From Planctomycetota bacterium (GTDB lineage Bacteria > Planctomycetota > UBA8742 > UBA2392): a stretch of DNA of 64,000 nucleotides. The stretch spans positions 372,001 through 436,000 of the forward strand of contig JACKID010000002.1 of NCBI GenBank assembly GCA_020638675.1, given 5' to 3'. The position numbers and the translations under genes were made by a program. Positions 23,897-31,903 of the stretch are shown piece by piece. The notes beneath the pieces were generated by a model, which saw nothing but the letters and a program-made list of their open reading frames with translations, did no database searches and had not been told where the DNA came from. The stretch's first letter is position 1. Each line of letters begins with the position of its first letter.

Positions 23897-24184
23897 CGGA
23901 AAAAACTCCTTCAGGGGGGTGCTGGCAGAAGGCTCAATCTAGCCCACGGGCCCGGACTGTCAAGCTCCGCGCAAGGTTTGTCCACACCGTGACTTGGGCA
24001 TGACAGGGGCCCCAGCCGCCCCTGACACTCGCGCAATTCGCCCGTCTATCAAGTGGAAGAACCAATCACCGGCCGCAGGTGCCGAAGACGCTCGCCGCGC
24101 GCGAGAACAGGGGCCCGCACGCAATCAGCATCTTGTCCACACACAAGCAGCCCCCACATCAGGAGTGAGCGTAGTCCGACCGCT

Positions 24185-24580
24185 TTACTTTGTGGTCCCT
24201 TTGCTTTCGCGGTATTCGGCCGTCCTGGCCCAACTGGCCTTCCAGTTGCCGTCTTCCTGGACGAACGCGATCGGCTGTTCGCCGACTTTCTTGCCGTCCT
24301 TCTGGTATTCCTCGAAGCAGACGTGGAAGCCGCCTTCTTCGATGACCTTGCCCGGGCTGACCTCATCGTAGGGGCTATCGAGGTTGGTCTTGAGCATCTC
24401 CGCCTGCTCGGGCTTCACGAAGCAATCGGCGTAGGCCTTGACGTCGTTGTCGGCCCGTGCACGGATCATCGTCGCCAGCGCCTTTTCAGGGGTTGAGTAG
24501 TCGGGGGCCGGTTTGCTGCCACAGCCGGGCAATAGCAGCAACAGAAGGCCGGCGGTGAGGGCAAAGAAGAATGTACGCAT
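24185..24580 (-). CDS. Small lipoprotein of unknown function
   Basis: A 131-aa lipoprotein. Signal and lipobox LLLLLLPGC, with Cys about residue 20. The mature part, STPEKALATMIRARADNDVKAYADCF and later GNWKASWARTAEYRES, resembles small DUF4878/NTF2-like lipoproteins, which have the same helix then beta-sheet layout. This is only a suggestion. No operon partner. A plausible GAGA-type ribosome-binding site lies 6 bp before the ATG. Confidence 0.75.
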   Translation of the reverse strand: MRTFFFALTAGLLLLLLPGCGSKPAPDYSTPEKALATMIRARADNDVKAYADCFVKPEQAEMLKTNLDSPYDEVSPGKVIEEGGFHVCFEEYQKDGKKVGEQPIAFVQEDGNWKASWARTAEYRESKGTTK

Positions 24581-24749
24581 CGGTCTCTTTCATCCGGGGA
24601 TATCGGGGTCACGCCCCCATCCTGCCGAGCCTGCGCCCACAGGCGACTACAACTCGGCGACGCGTTTGTACCTATTTTCCGGGCTGTCACTTTGGCTCTG
24701 TCATGCGACCGCTGATAGTCTGTCGGCCCACCTTCACAGGAGAGAAGTC

Positions 24750-25202
24750 ATGACCATAAATCGACTGCGTGCTTTGATATTGCCGTCCACAGCCATTGCG
24801 ATTTCGCTGGTTTCCATCTTTGCGGTGGTCCTGTTCATCAGCGGGCGAAACGCCGGTGCGCAGACAGTCGCGCCGATGCCCAAGGGGTTTGTCAAAGGCC
24901 GCGAGCTGCTGTACCTGCGCCTCGATGACCATGAGTGGCGCAAGGGCGCGAACTGCGAAGAAATAGCCATCTTCGACGAGGGTTACGAGGGCTGGGCCGG
25001 CATCCACATTACGCCGCTCAAGGATCAGCCGCTGGCGGTGCCGGAGTACTTCTACGTGAACGCGACCCGGATCGTGATGTACGAACTCGGCGAAAGCCCG
25101 CTCAAGGAAAGCGGCGGCAACGGCAGCTGGTACAACGGCTCGGGCAAGGGCAAAGGCAAGGCGGACAACAGCCCGAGAGGCGGCGACTGGGGCAACAAAT
25201 AG
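24750..25202 (+). CDS. Single-pass membrane or exported protein of unknown function
   Basis: A 150-aa protein. AGGAG 8 bp before the ATG at 24750 decides the start over longer in-frame options. Residues 9-30 are a strong hydrophobic signal anchor (LILPSTAIAISLVSIFAVVLFIS). The following domain (about 45-120) mixes beta strands and acidic loops (YLRLDDHEWRKGANCEEIAIFDEGYEGWAGIHI). The end is a Lys/Gly/Ser-rich low-complexity tail. No family recognised. The stop lies 7 bp from the stop of the convergent TPR-sulfotransferase gene. Confidence 0.78.
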   Translation: MTINRLRALILPSTAIAISLVSIFAVVLFISGRNAGAQTVAPMPKGFVKGRELLYLRLDDHEWRKGANCEEIAIFDEGYEGWAGIHITPLKDQPLAVPEYFYVNATRIVMYELGESPLKESGGNGSWYNGSGKGKGKADNSPRGGDWGNK

Positions 25203-25209
25203 GCGTGCG

Positions 25210-27411
25210 CTACTGCTGCAGCGCGTCAAGCTCGGCGTACCAGTCGCCCCACCAGGGCTCGTAGTTCCTCCAGCGCTCGACGGCCTTCTTGTAGAGCGGC
25301 TGGCGCACCTGGGCGAGACTCGCGGTACGCACGTTGCGCTCGGTCTTGTGGAACTCGAGGCACTTCGGGTCCCAGTCCATGCCGACCCAGTCGAGCATGC
25401 GCCGGGCCTGTGCCTCGAGGTCATCCACCATGCCCGCGTAAGGCACGTGCAGGATGCGCCCGGGCAACACCTTGTCCCAGTGCGCCATGATGCGCATGTA
25501 GTTGCGGAAGTGGCTCACGATGTGCTCTTTACGCTCCGCCCAGCGGATCGAGCCGAAGTGTACCTGCCAGCAGGAGGTCGCCACGTCGCGCAGATCGCGC
25601 TGCAGGTGAATGATCTTCGCGTTCGGGAACATCGTCAGGATCCAGCCGATGTTGACGTAGTTCTCGGGCATCTTGTCGACGATTCGCGTGGCCTCGCGAT
25701 CGTAGGCACGCAGCTTGTCCAGGTGGTCCGCGGCGATGTCGGCAACGGCTTTCTGGGTCGCCATGGGCACCGCGTCTGGTGCTTCGCAGGTGATGCCGAC
25801 TGCTGAAGGCAACGCCAGGAAGGAGTCACGGGCCAGGCGCAGCTCGTCCGCGCCGAATATCTGCGGGTGGCTGGCAAGCACCTGTTCCGACAGTGTCGTG
25901 CCCGAGCGCGGCAGCCCCAGCACGAATACCGGGACGTCGCTGTCGTTGCCCCAGTCCTTGACGCGCTGGAAGTGTTCGGGCGTGAAAACTTCCGCAAGGC
26001 GATTGATCCAACTGGTGTGTTCGTCCGGGTCGTAGGGTGCATTTCGCTTGACACGATTTTGGCTGGTCAACTCGTTCGCCTCATCGAGATAGCGCGCGGC
26101 CCATTCGTGCTCGCCCACCGAATCGTTGTAGGCGCCAAGCCCGTACAGGATCGAGATTCGCGCGGGCTCACGCAGACGCGGCCCGGCCTGCAAAGCCTTT
26201 TCCATCGCCTCGGCATCACTGGCCGGCAAGTTCTTGCGAAGGGAATTCGCGAGCTGCTCATACGCCCCGCCGACAAGCGGATCGATACGCAGCGCCGCGC
26301 GGCACGCGGCCTCCGTGCCCTTGAAGTCGCCGCGCTCGGAGCATATCTGGGCGAGGCCCATGTGCGCGGCCGGCAGCCGCGGGTTCAACTCAAGGGCGCG
26401 CCGGAACAGGCGCTCGGATTCTTCGATCGTGTGCGCGTCCCCGCCCCGCCGCATGTTGGCCGCCAGCCCGATCATCGCCTCCACGCAATCGGCATCAATC
26501 TCGAGCGCGCGGCGGAACCAGACTGCGGCGTCCTGACGTCGCTCCATGTCCGCGAACGCGCTGGCCAGGTTGCAGATCGTCTTGGTCGAGCGCGGGTCCA
26601 GCTTGAGCGATCGCTCATACCAGCTGATCGCCGACTGGTACTCGCCCTTCTGCTGCTCGAGCTGGCCTATGTTGTTGTGCGTGATGGCGAGCTGCGGGCT
26701 GAGCTTCAAGGCTTCGTCGTACTGTGCCTGGGCAGCCTCAAGTTCGCCGGTCTCGCGCAGGGCGTTGCCGTAGTTGTTGCGCGCGGCCGCAAGGTTGGGC
26801 GCAAGCTTCACGGCGTTCTGGAGGCGCATCAGGGCTTCATCAACGTCGCCGTCCTCCAGCAGCATCTGCCCGAGGTTGCTCAGGAATTCCGGATTGGCGG
26901 GCTCAAGTTGCACGGCCTTGCGCGCGGCCACCAGTGCGTCTTCGTTGCGCCTTGCAGTGCGCAGGATGTTGCCAAGGTTGTTCCATGCGAGCGCGTTGCG
27001 CGGGTCTTTGTCGACCGTGTAGCGCAGCTCTTTCTCGGCCTCCGCGACTTCACCGTTGGCCGCCAGCGCCAGCGCGAGGTTGTTGCGGCAGGCGTGGTAG
27101 TTCGGGTCAAGCTTCAGGGCAGCGCGACAATGGGCAATGGCATCGGCGTTGCGCCCGACCACGCGGTAGGCCTCGGCCAGGTTGGAGTGCATCGCCGGCA
27201 CATCCGGCCGCATCTGCACGGCCCGGGTGATCATCTGGATGGACTGAGATGGGTTTCCCCGCTGCAACGCCAGCACGCCACGCAGGTGGATTGCATCAAC
27301 AAACTGCGGCGAGTCTTCAGCAATTGCGGCATAGGACTTCTCGGCCTCGCCAAGCTTGCCCGCCCGGTGAAACTCCATGCCTTGCTGCAATTGCGCTGCT
27401 GCGTCCGCCAT
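25210..27411 (-). CDS. TPR-repeat sulfotransferase
   Basis: A 733-aa cytoplasmic protein. The ATG at 27411 follows a GGAGGG site with about 6 bp spacing. About 12 tetratricopeptide repeats fill residues 1-440 (for example AWNNLGNILRTARRNEDALVAARKAVQLEP). A PAPS-dependent sulfotransferase domain follows from about 485. It starts with the P-loop VFVLGLPRSGTTLSEQVL (5-phosphosulfate loop) and has a later 3-phosphate region (HLQRDLRDVATSCW). Bacterial TPR-sulfotransferase fusions of this layout are common, and their acceptors (protein or glycan) are mostly unknown. No PAPS synthesis genes are nearby. Confidence 0.9.
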   Translation of the reverse strand: MADAAAQLQQGMEFHRAGKLGEAEKSYAAIAEDSPQFVDAIHLRGVLALQRGNPSQSIQMITRAVQMRPDVPAMHSNLAEAYRVVGRNADAIAHCRAALKLDPNYHACRNNLALALAANGEVAEAEKELRYTVDKDPRNALAWNNLGNILRTARRNEDALVAARKAVQLEPANPEFLSNLGQMLLEDGDVDEALMRLQNAVKLAPNLAAARNNYGNALRETGELEAAQAQYDEALKLSPQLAITHNNIGQLEQQKGEYQSAISWYERSLKLDPRSTKTICNLASAFADMERRQDAAVWFRRALEIDADCVEAMIGLAANMRRGGDAHTIEESERLFRRALELNPRLPAAHMGLAQICSERGDFKGTEAACRAALRIDPLVGGAYEQLANSLRKNLPASDAEAMEKALQAGPRLREPARISILYGLGAYNDSVGEHEWAARYLDEANELTSQNRVKRNAPYDPDEHTSWINRLAEVFTPEHFQRVKDWGNDSDVPVFVLGLPRSGTTLSEQVLASHPQIFGADELRLARDSFLALPSAVGITCEAPDAVPMATQKAVADIAADHLDKLRAYDREATRIVDKMPENYVNIGWILTMFPNAKIIHLQRDLRDVATSCWQVHFGSIRWAERKEHIVSHFRNYMRIMAHWDKVLPGRILHVPYAGMVDDLEAQARRMLDWVGMDWDPKCLEFHKTERNVRTASLAQVRQPLYKKAVERWRNYEPWWGDWYAELDALQQ

Positions 27412-27460
27412 GCTTAACCCTCCGCATCTGCCGCGAACATGATCTGCCGCGAACATACAA

Positions 27461-27484
27461 ACGGGGGCGCTTGCGCGCCCCCGT
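27461..27484 (-). terminator. Terminator of the first beta-helix protein gene
   Basis: A perfect 10-bp stem (27461-27470 with 27475-27484), loop TTGC, lies 19 bp past the stop at 27503 and is followed on the minus strand by TTTG. It is a likely rho-independent terminator. Confidence 0.75.
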
Positions 27485-27502
27485 TGAGTTCCGTTGATGC
27501 TG

Positions 27503-29899
27503 CTATGCGTCTTGCCCGCGACGCCTGCGCCGGATTGCCGTTGCAAGTGCGGCCGCAAGGCCGCCGAACAGCAGCCAGCTGCTGCCTTGCGAGCTGCCGG
27601 TGCTGCAGCTGCCGTTGTCTTCGCCGCCTCCGCCGCTGCCTCCACCACCGCCCGTCTGCTCGGTTATCGTGGGAACATCTGCGGGCGCGGACTCCGCGGC
27701 TGCACCAACCTGAGCTGTGGCGAGGAAGGTGTTGGTTGCGCTCTGCGTGAGTGGCGTCGAGATGCTGAATGCGGTCCCGCCAGACGTGAGCTGCATGACG
27801 CCCACGATCGAATCCGCGCCGTCTACGACGCCGTTGTCATTAAGGTCCGTGTAGATACGCACGAGTGCGTTTGCGATGGCCGTACCCTGAATATTGAAGA
27901 AGTCCGCGTCCACGGTCACTGCCGTGGCGGGGCTGGTTACCGTCGGTGTCGGGGTCGTTGCGGCCGTCGCGCCGAACTCGTAGGCGCCCATGTCGATGCC
28001 ACCGCCGTCGTCACGGCTGAACCCGCGCTGGTCCGTGAACAGCGCAAGCGGATTCGAGCCGGCATCGCGCGCCGGGCTGCCGGCGGCGATTGCGTGCGTA
28101 AAGGTCGAACCGCCGTTGTTCGCCAGGGCCGACAAGAGGGGGTCCTGCCCCACAATGTTTGCGCCCGTTCCCGGCGTAATGGTGCTGCCGGTCGGGTTCG
28201 TCTGGAACAAACTTGCGCCTGCTGTGACCGCACCTGCAAGGTCTTCTGTGTCATTCGAGCCCGAATTGTCGTCGTTGCCGCCCAGAATGCTGCTGTTGAT
28301 GGTCACAGTGCCGCCGCCGTTATACAGGCCGCCACCGATGGAAGTGCCGTCGGCTCCGGAGCTTCCGCTGCTTGTGCCATAGCCGCCGCTGCCACCGCTG
28401 CCCTCAGTGCTGGAACAATCCGCGATGGTGGAATTGGAAATGTCAAGCGTACCCGCGATGATTGCAATGCCGCCGCCCGAGGAATCTCCGCCGTCGCCGC
28501 CGTCGCCGCCGACACCATCGGACGAGAACGAACTGAAGCTGGCATTCGCATACCCCGACCCGCCGTCGCCACCGGTTCCGCCATCTCCCGCTGCACTGGA
28601 GCCGTTACTGATGGTTGAGTTCACGATGGTAACCGCGCCGCCCGAAATCTGGATTCCGCCACCCGAGCCGGCTCCGCCGGCGCCTCCAGAGCCGCCGCCC
28701 CCAGCGAAAGCGCTTGCGAAGGAGTACGCATTCGCGTATGCGCTCCCGCCGTCTCCGCCGCTGCCACCCTGTCCGCCGGATACTGAATTGAAGCCAAGCG
28801 TGCTCGAATCAATCGAGAGGGTGCCGCCAGAGACACAAACTGCGCCGCCAGACGCCGCGCCGCCCACACCGCCTGAACCACCGACGCCACCGAATGCCAG
28901 CGCAAACGAGAAGGAGATAGAACTGCTGGATCCACCACGCCCGCCTCTGCCGCCGTCTCCGCCGGTCACGACAGTGTCGTCGAGACTGCAGGCAACCAGC
29001 GACACACTGCCGGCAGCGATGTAGATCTCTCCGCCTTCAGCCGCACCACCGTTGCCACCGTCAAGCCCTGTACCGCCGCTGCTGCTGGCACTGCCGCCGC
29101 TGCCGCCATTACCGCCTTGTGCCAGGTCTGTATCGAACGTGCTGTTGTTGATGGCAACCGTCCCGCCCGCAACGTAGATGGCTCCCCCACGGCCATCGCC
29201 GCCGGCGCCTCCGTTGGTGTTGAAGCTTGGACTGGAACTACTGCTGCCGGAATTGCCATCGCCGCCGCGCGCCCGGTTGTTGCCGAACGAAGAAGCGTTG
29301 ACGACCAGCGTGCCCCCGGCGACGTAGATTGCCCCACCATAGCCGTTCGCGCCGTTGCTGCCGGGCACACTGCTCGAGCCATAGGCCCCCGAGGCCGTGT
29401 TGCCCTGCAGAGTTACGTTGTTGAGGGTCAGGGTACCCTGCTCAAGCAGAATGCCGCCACCGTGAGCATCGCCCACGGTAGCGCCGTCATCGACCGCAGA
29501 ACCGCCCTCGAGCGTGATTCCGTCGATGACGATCGTGGTACCCGGCGCGTTCACGTGCAGCACGCGGTCCGTGGTGTTGTTCTGAAGACTGACGGCACCG
29601 CCAGTGGACTGAATCAGCAGGCTTCCGCCCGCCTTGGTGATGTCGAGGTCACCGGAAACATTGGCGTTGTCCTGTCCCGCCCCTGTCAGCGCATAGGTAC
29701 CGGCTGCGACATTGATGACGTCGTCAGTCGTGGTGGCATTCGCGCTGTCGATGGCGGCTCGCAGCGAGGCCGCGTCGGTTACATTGTAAGTCGTCGCGCC
29801 CAGCCCTTGCGAAGCCATGGCTGCAAGCAGGATTGGCGATGAGGCGAGGATGCAGCGCTTGAGGTCCAGCGTGCGGTAGAACGAGCCACGTGTTGCCAT
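27503..29899 (-). CDS. Giant Gly-rich beta-helix surface protein with choice-of-anchor Q-type module and C-terminal sorting tail
   Basis: A 798-aa exported protein. The ATG at 29899 (GGAG 8 bp upstream) gives a leader containing LDLKRCILASSPILLAAMASQGLGA, nearly identical to that of the protein at 34127-37144. A CSLREA-type start (TDAASLRAAIDSAN) leads into a parallel beta-helix (about 40-560) with repeated GGDGGxGGxGG inserts between turns. A cap with AIAAGSPARDAGSNPLA and GAYEF follows (choice-of-anchor Q type). One Ig-like module then carries an EF-hand-like loop DLNDNGVVDGAD. The end is Gly-rich, then Cys, a hydrophobic helix and RRRRR. Probably an adhesin or surface scaffold. Confidence 0.85.
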   Translation of the reverse strand: MATRGSFYRTLDLKRCILASSPILLAAMASQGLGATTYNVTDAASLRAAIDSANATTTDDVINVAAGTYALTGAGQDNANVSGDLDITKAGGSLLIQSTGGAVSLQNNTTDRVLHVNAPGTTIVIDGITLEGGSAVDDGATVGDAHGGGILLEQGTLTLNNVTLQGNTASGAYGSSSVPGSNGANGYGGAIYVAGGTLVVNASSFGNNRARGGDGNSGSSSSSPSFNTNGGAGGDGRGGAIYVAGGTVAINNSTFDTDLAQGGNGGSGGSASSSGGTGLDGGNGGAAEGGEIYIAAGSVSLVACSLDDTVVTGGDGGRGGRGGSSSSISFSFALAFGGVGGSGGVGGAASGGAVCVSGGTLSIDSSTLGFNSVSGGQGGSGGDGGSAYANAYSFASAFAGGGGSGGAGGAGSGGGIQISGGAVTIVNSTISNGSSAAGDGGTGGDGGSGYANASFSSFSSDGVGGDGGDGGDSSGGGIAIIAGTLDISNSTIADCSSTEGSGGSGGYGTSSGSSGADGTSIGGGLYNGGGTVTINSSILGGNDDNSGSNDTEDLAGAVTAGASLFQTNPTGSTITPGTGANIVGQDPLLSALANNGGSTFTHAIAAGSPARDAGSNPLALFTDQRGFSRDDGGGIDMGAYEFGATAATTPTPTVTSPATAVTVDADFFNIQGTAIANALVRIYTDLNDNGVVDGADSIVGVMQLTSGGTAFSISTPLTQSATNTFLATAQVGAAAESAPADVPTITEQTGGGGGSGGGGEDNGSCSTGSSQGSSWLLFGGLAAALATAIRRRRRGQDA

Positions 29900-30154
29900 G
29901 TGCGAAGCTCCAGGTCTGACAATAATTTGTATCAAACGCTGCGTTTGCACAGTCTATGATCCGCATGCGTCCATTTCCAGTGCCCCCGGACGACCTCTGG
30001 AACTCTCACCTCGGTGCTCAATTGCACACCCATAACGAATCTTGTGAGTTTTGATTCTTTGTCCGCACTACGAGCTGATACAAGAACCACTGTCCATAAG
30101 AAATCGCGTCATCGGCCGGGATCCGGTGGCGCCTTGGTGCGGAGATATCCCGTG

Positions 30155-31903
30155 ATGCTGAAGCTGTCGCTTCTTTGTGCTGTCGTTTGTCTGCTTGCGG
30201 CGACGCTTCATGCCCAGCCGGCGAAGCCGACCTGTATCTGGGACCCCTCGCCGAACTACACATCCGGGCGAACGACCACCATTGACGCAATCGTCATCCA
30301 CACGACCGAAGGCAGCTATTCGGGCAGCGTGAGCTGGCTCAAGAACCCCTCCGCCGGCGCAAGCGCGCACTACGTCATCAAGGAGGACGGCAGCGAGATC
30401 ACGCAGCTTGTGGCGGACTCCGACCGCGCCTGGCACGCGACGTACTACAACAACCGCGCCATCGGCATCGAGTGCGCCGGCTACGCGGGCCAGGCCAGCA
30501 CCTGGACGCAGGGCATCCTGCCAAAGCTGTACGACCTCGTTGCCTACCTTTGCTACACCTACAACGTGCAGGTCGTGCACCCTGCGGGAACGGCTACGGT
30601 CAGCCCGCCGACGAATGACTTCACCGGCACCGGGCTGGTGGGCCACTACCAGATCCAGCCCTGGAACCGAACCGACCCCGGCAGCTACTTCGACTGGAAT
30701 CAGCTTGTCACCGAGGTGAACAACCGCCTCGGCGCCGGCACCAACGACCGCATCGTGGACAACAGCGACGCGGGCTTCACCGTGCTCAGCGGGTCCTGGA
30801 GCACCGGCACCAGCGCGGCAGGGCACTACGGCGCCGACTATCGCTTCGCCGGCAACAGCGCCAGCGTCACCGCCGAGTGCGAGTGGCGTCCGAACCTGCC
30901 GGAAGGCGGGGTCTACGAAGTGCTGCTGTACTACCCGCAAGGCAGCAACCGCGCGGACAACGCACCGTTCACCGTCTACCACGCCAATGGAAGCTCAACG
31001 ACGCCCGTGAACCAGCAGGTCAACGGGGGCGGCTGGTACAGCATCGGCAACTACGACTTCTTCACCGGCAACAGCGGCTACGTGCGGCTGACCAACAACT
31101 CGAACCCGAGCGTCGTGATCGCCGACGCCGTCTGGTTCAAGCAGGTCTCGTCGGCGCCGGCGCCGGCCGCGCCGGGCAGCCTGACGGCCAACGTCGTCAA
31201 CAGCACGGACGTGGACTTCGCATGGAACTACTCGGCCTGGGCCGACGGGTACTACGTGGACATCGCCGAGAGCGCCGCTGACCTCAGCAGCGCGACGGGC
31301 ACTTTCCAGAACGTAAGCGTCGGGCGCACCAACAGCCACACCTGGACCGGGCTGACACCGGGGCAGACCTACTACTGGCGCGTGTACGCCTACAACCAGG
31401 CGGGTGGAAATCACGGCTACCCGACGCCCACAAGCTTCACGATGGGCAGCGGGACGCCACCCGCCGCGCCGACGGGCCTGAGCGCAACCGTGCTCAGCAA
31501 CACGTCGGTCCGTTTCACGTGGAACGCGAGCGCCGGCGTGGACGGCTACTGCGTAGACATCGCCGAATCATCCGCCGACCTGCTTGCTGGCACCTCGGGC
31601 GCGACCTTCCAGAACATGAGCGTTGGTCCCACCGCGACCAGCCTCGACTGGACGGGGCTGACGCCGGGCACGACCTACTTCTGGCGCGTGTACGCATACA
31701 ACACGGCCGGCGGCGCGCACGGCTACCCGACGCCCGCATCGGTCTCCACCACCGGCGGCAGCAGCAGCGGCGGCACCGGCCCGGGGGGCGGCGGAGGCGG
31801 GAGTGACGGCGGCTGCTCCACCAACGGTGGGCGTTCTTGGCTCTGGCTCGCCTTGCTTTGCGTCATGCCCGCTGCGATGGTCATGCGCGGGAGGCTGACT
31901 TGA
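30155..31903 (+). CDS. Surface-anchored N-acetylmuramoyl-L-alanine amidase with golvesin-like and Fn3 domains
   Basis: A 582-aa exported amidase (a GTG at 30152, 7 bp from GGAG, is an alternative start). Signal peptide LLCAVVCLLAATLHA. The Amidase_2 domain (about 25-190) shows zinc ligands in AIVIHTTEGS and VGHYQIQPWNRTDPG, and DRAWHATYYNNRAIGIE of the active-site cleft. A golvesin/Xly-like binding domain follows (about 200-340, IVDNSDAGFTVLSGSWS to ADAVWFKQV), then two Fn3 domains, a Gly-rich linker, Cys, hydrophobic helix and MRGRLT end. It cleaves peptide stems from muramic acid. Its stop overlaps the start of the GHL10 gene, so the two are co-translated. Confidence 0.9.
   Translation: MLKLSLLCAVVCLLAATLHAQPAKPTCIWDPSPNYTSGRTTTIDAIVIHTTEGSYSGSVSWLKNPSAGASAHYVIKEDGSEITQLVADSDRAWHATYYNNRAIGIECAGYAGQASTWTQGILPKLYDLVAYLCYTYNVQVVHPAGTATVSPPTNDFTGTGLVGHYQIQPWNRTDPGSYFDWNQLVTEVNNRLGAGTNDRIVDNSDAGFTVLSGSWSTGTSAAGHYGADYRFAGNSASVTAECEWRPNLPEGGVYEVLLYYPQGSNRADNAPFTVYHANGSSTTPVNQQVNGGGWYSIGNYDFFTGNSGYVRLTNNSNPSVVIADAVWFKQVSSAPAPAAPGSLTANVVNSTDVDFAWNYSAWADGYYVDIAESAADLSSATGTFQNVSVGRTNSHTWTGLTPGQTYYWRVYAYNQAGGNHGYPTPTSFTMGSGTPPAAPTGLSATVLSNTSVRFTWNASAGVDGYCVDIAESSADLLAGTSGATFQNMSVGPTATSLDWTGLTPGTTYFWRVYAYNTAGGAHGYPTPASVSTTGGSSSGGTGPGGGGGGSDGGCSTNGGRSWLWLALLCVMPAAMVMRGRLT

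Noticed and set aside
28407..29024. Pro-rich plus-strand frame that looks like a repetitive protein
   Set aside because: It is the antisense translation of the GGDGG repeats in the beta-helix gene. The same explains a Pro-rich frame at 35781-36209.
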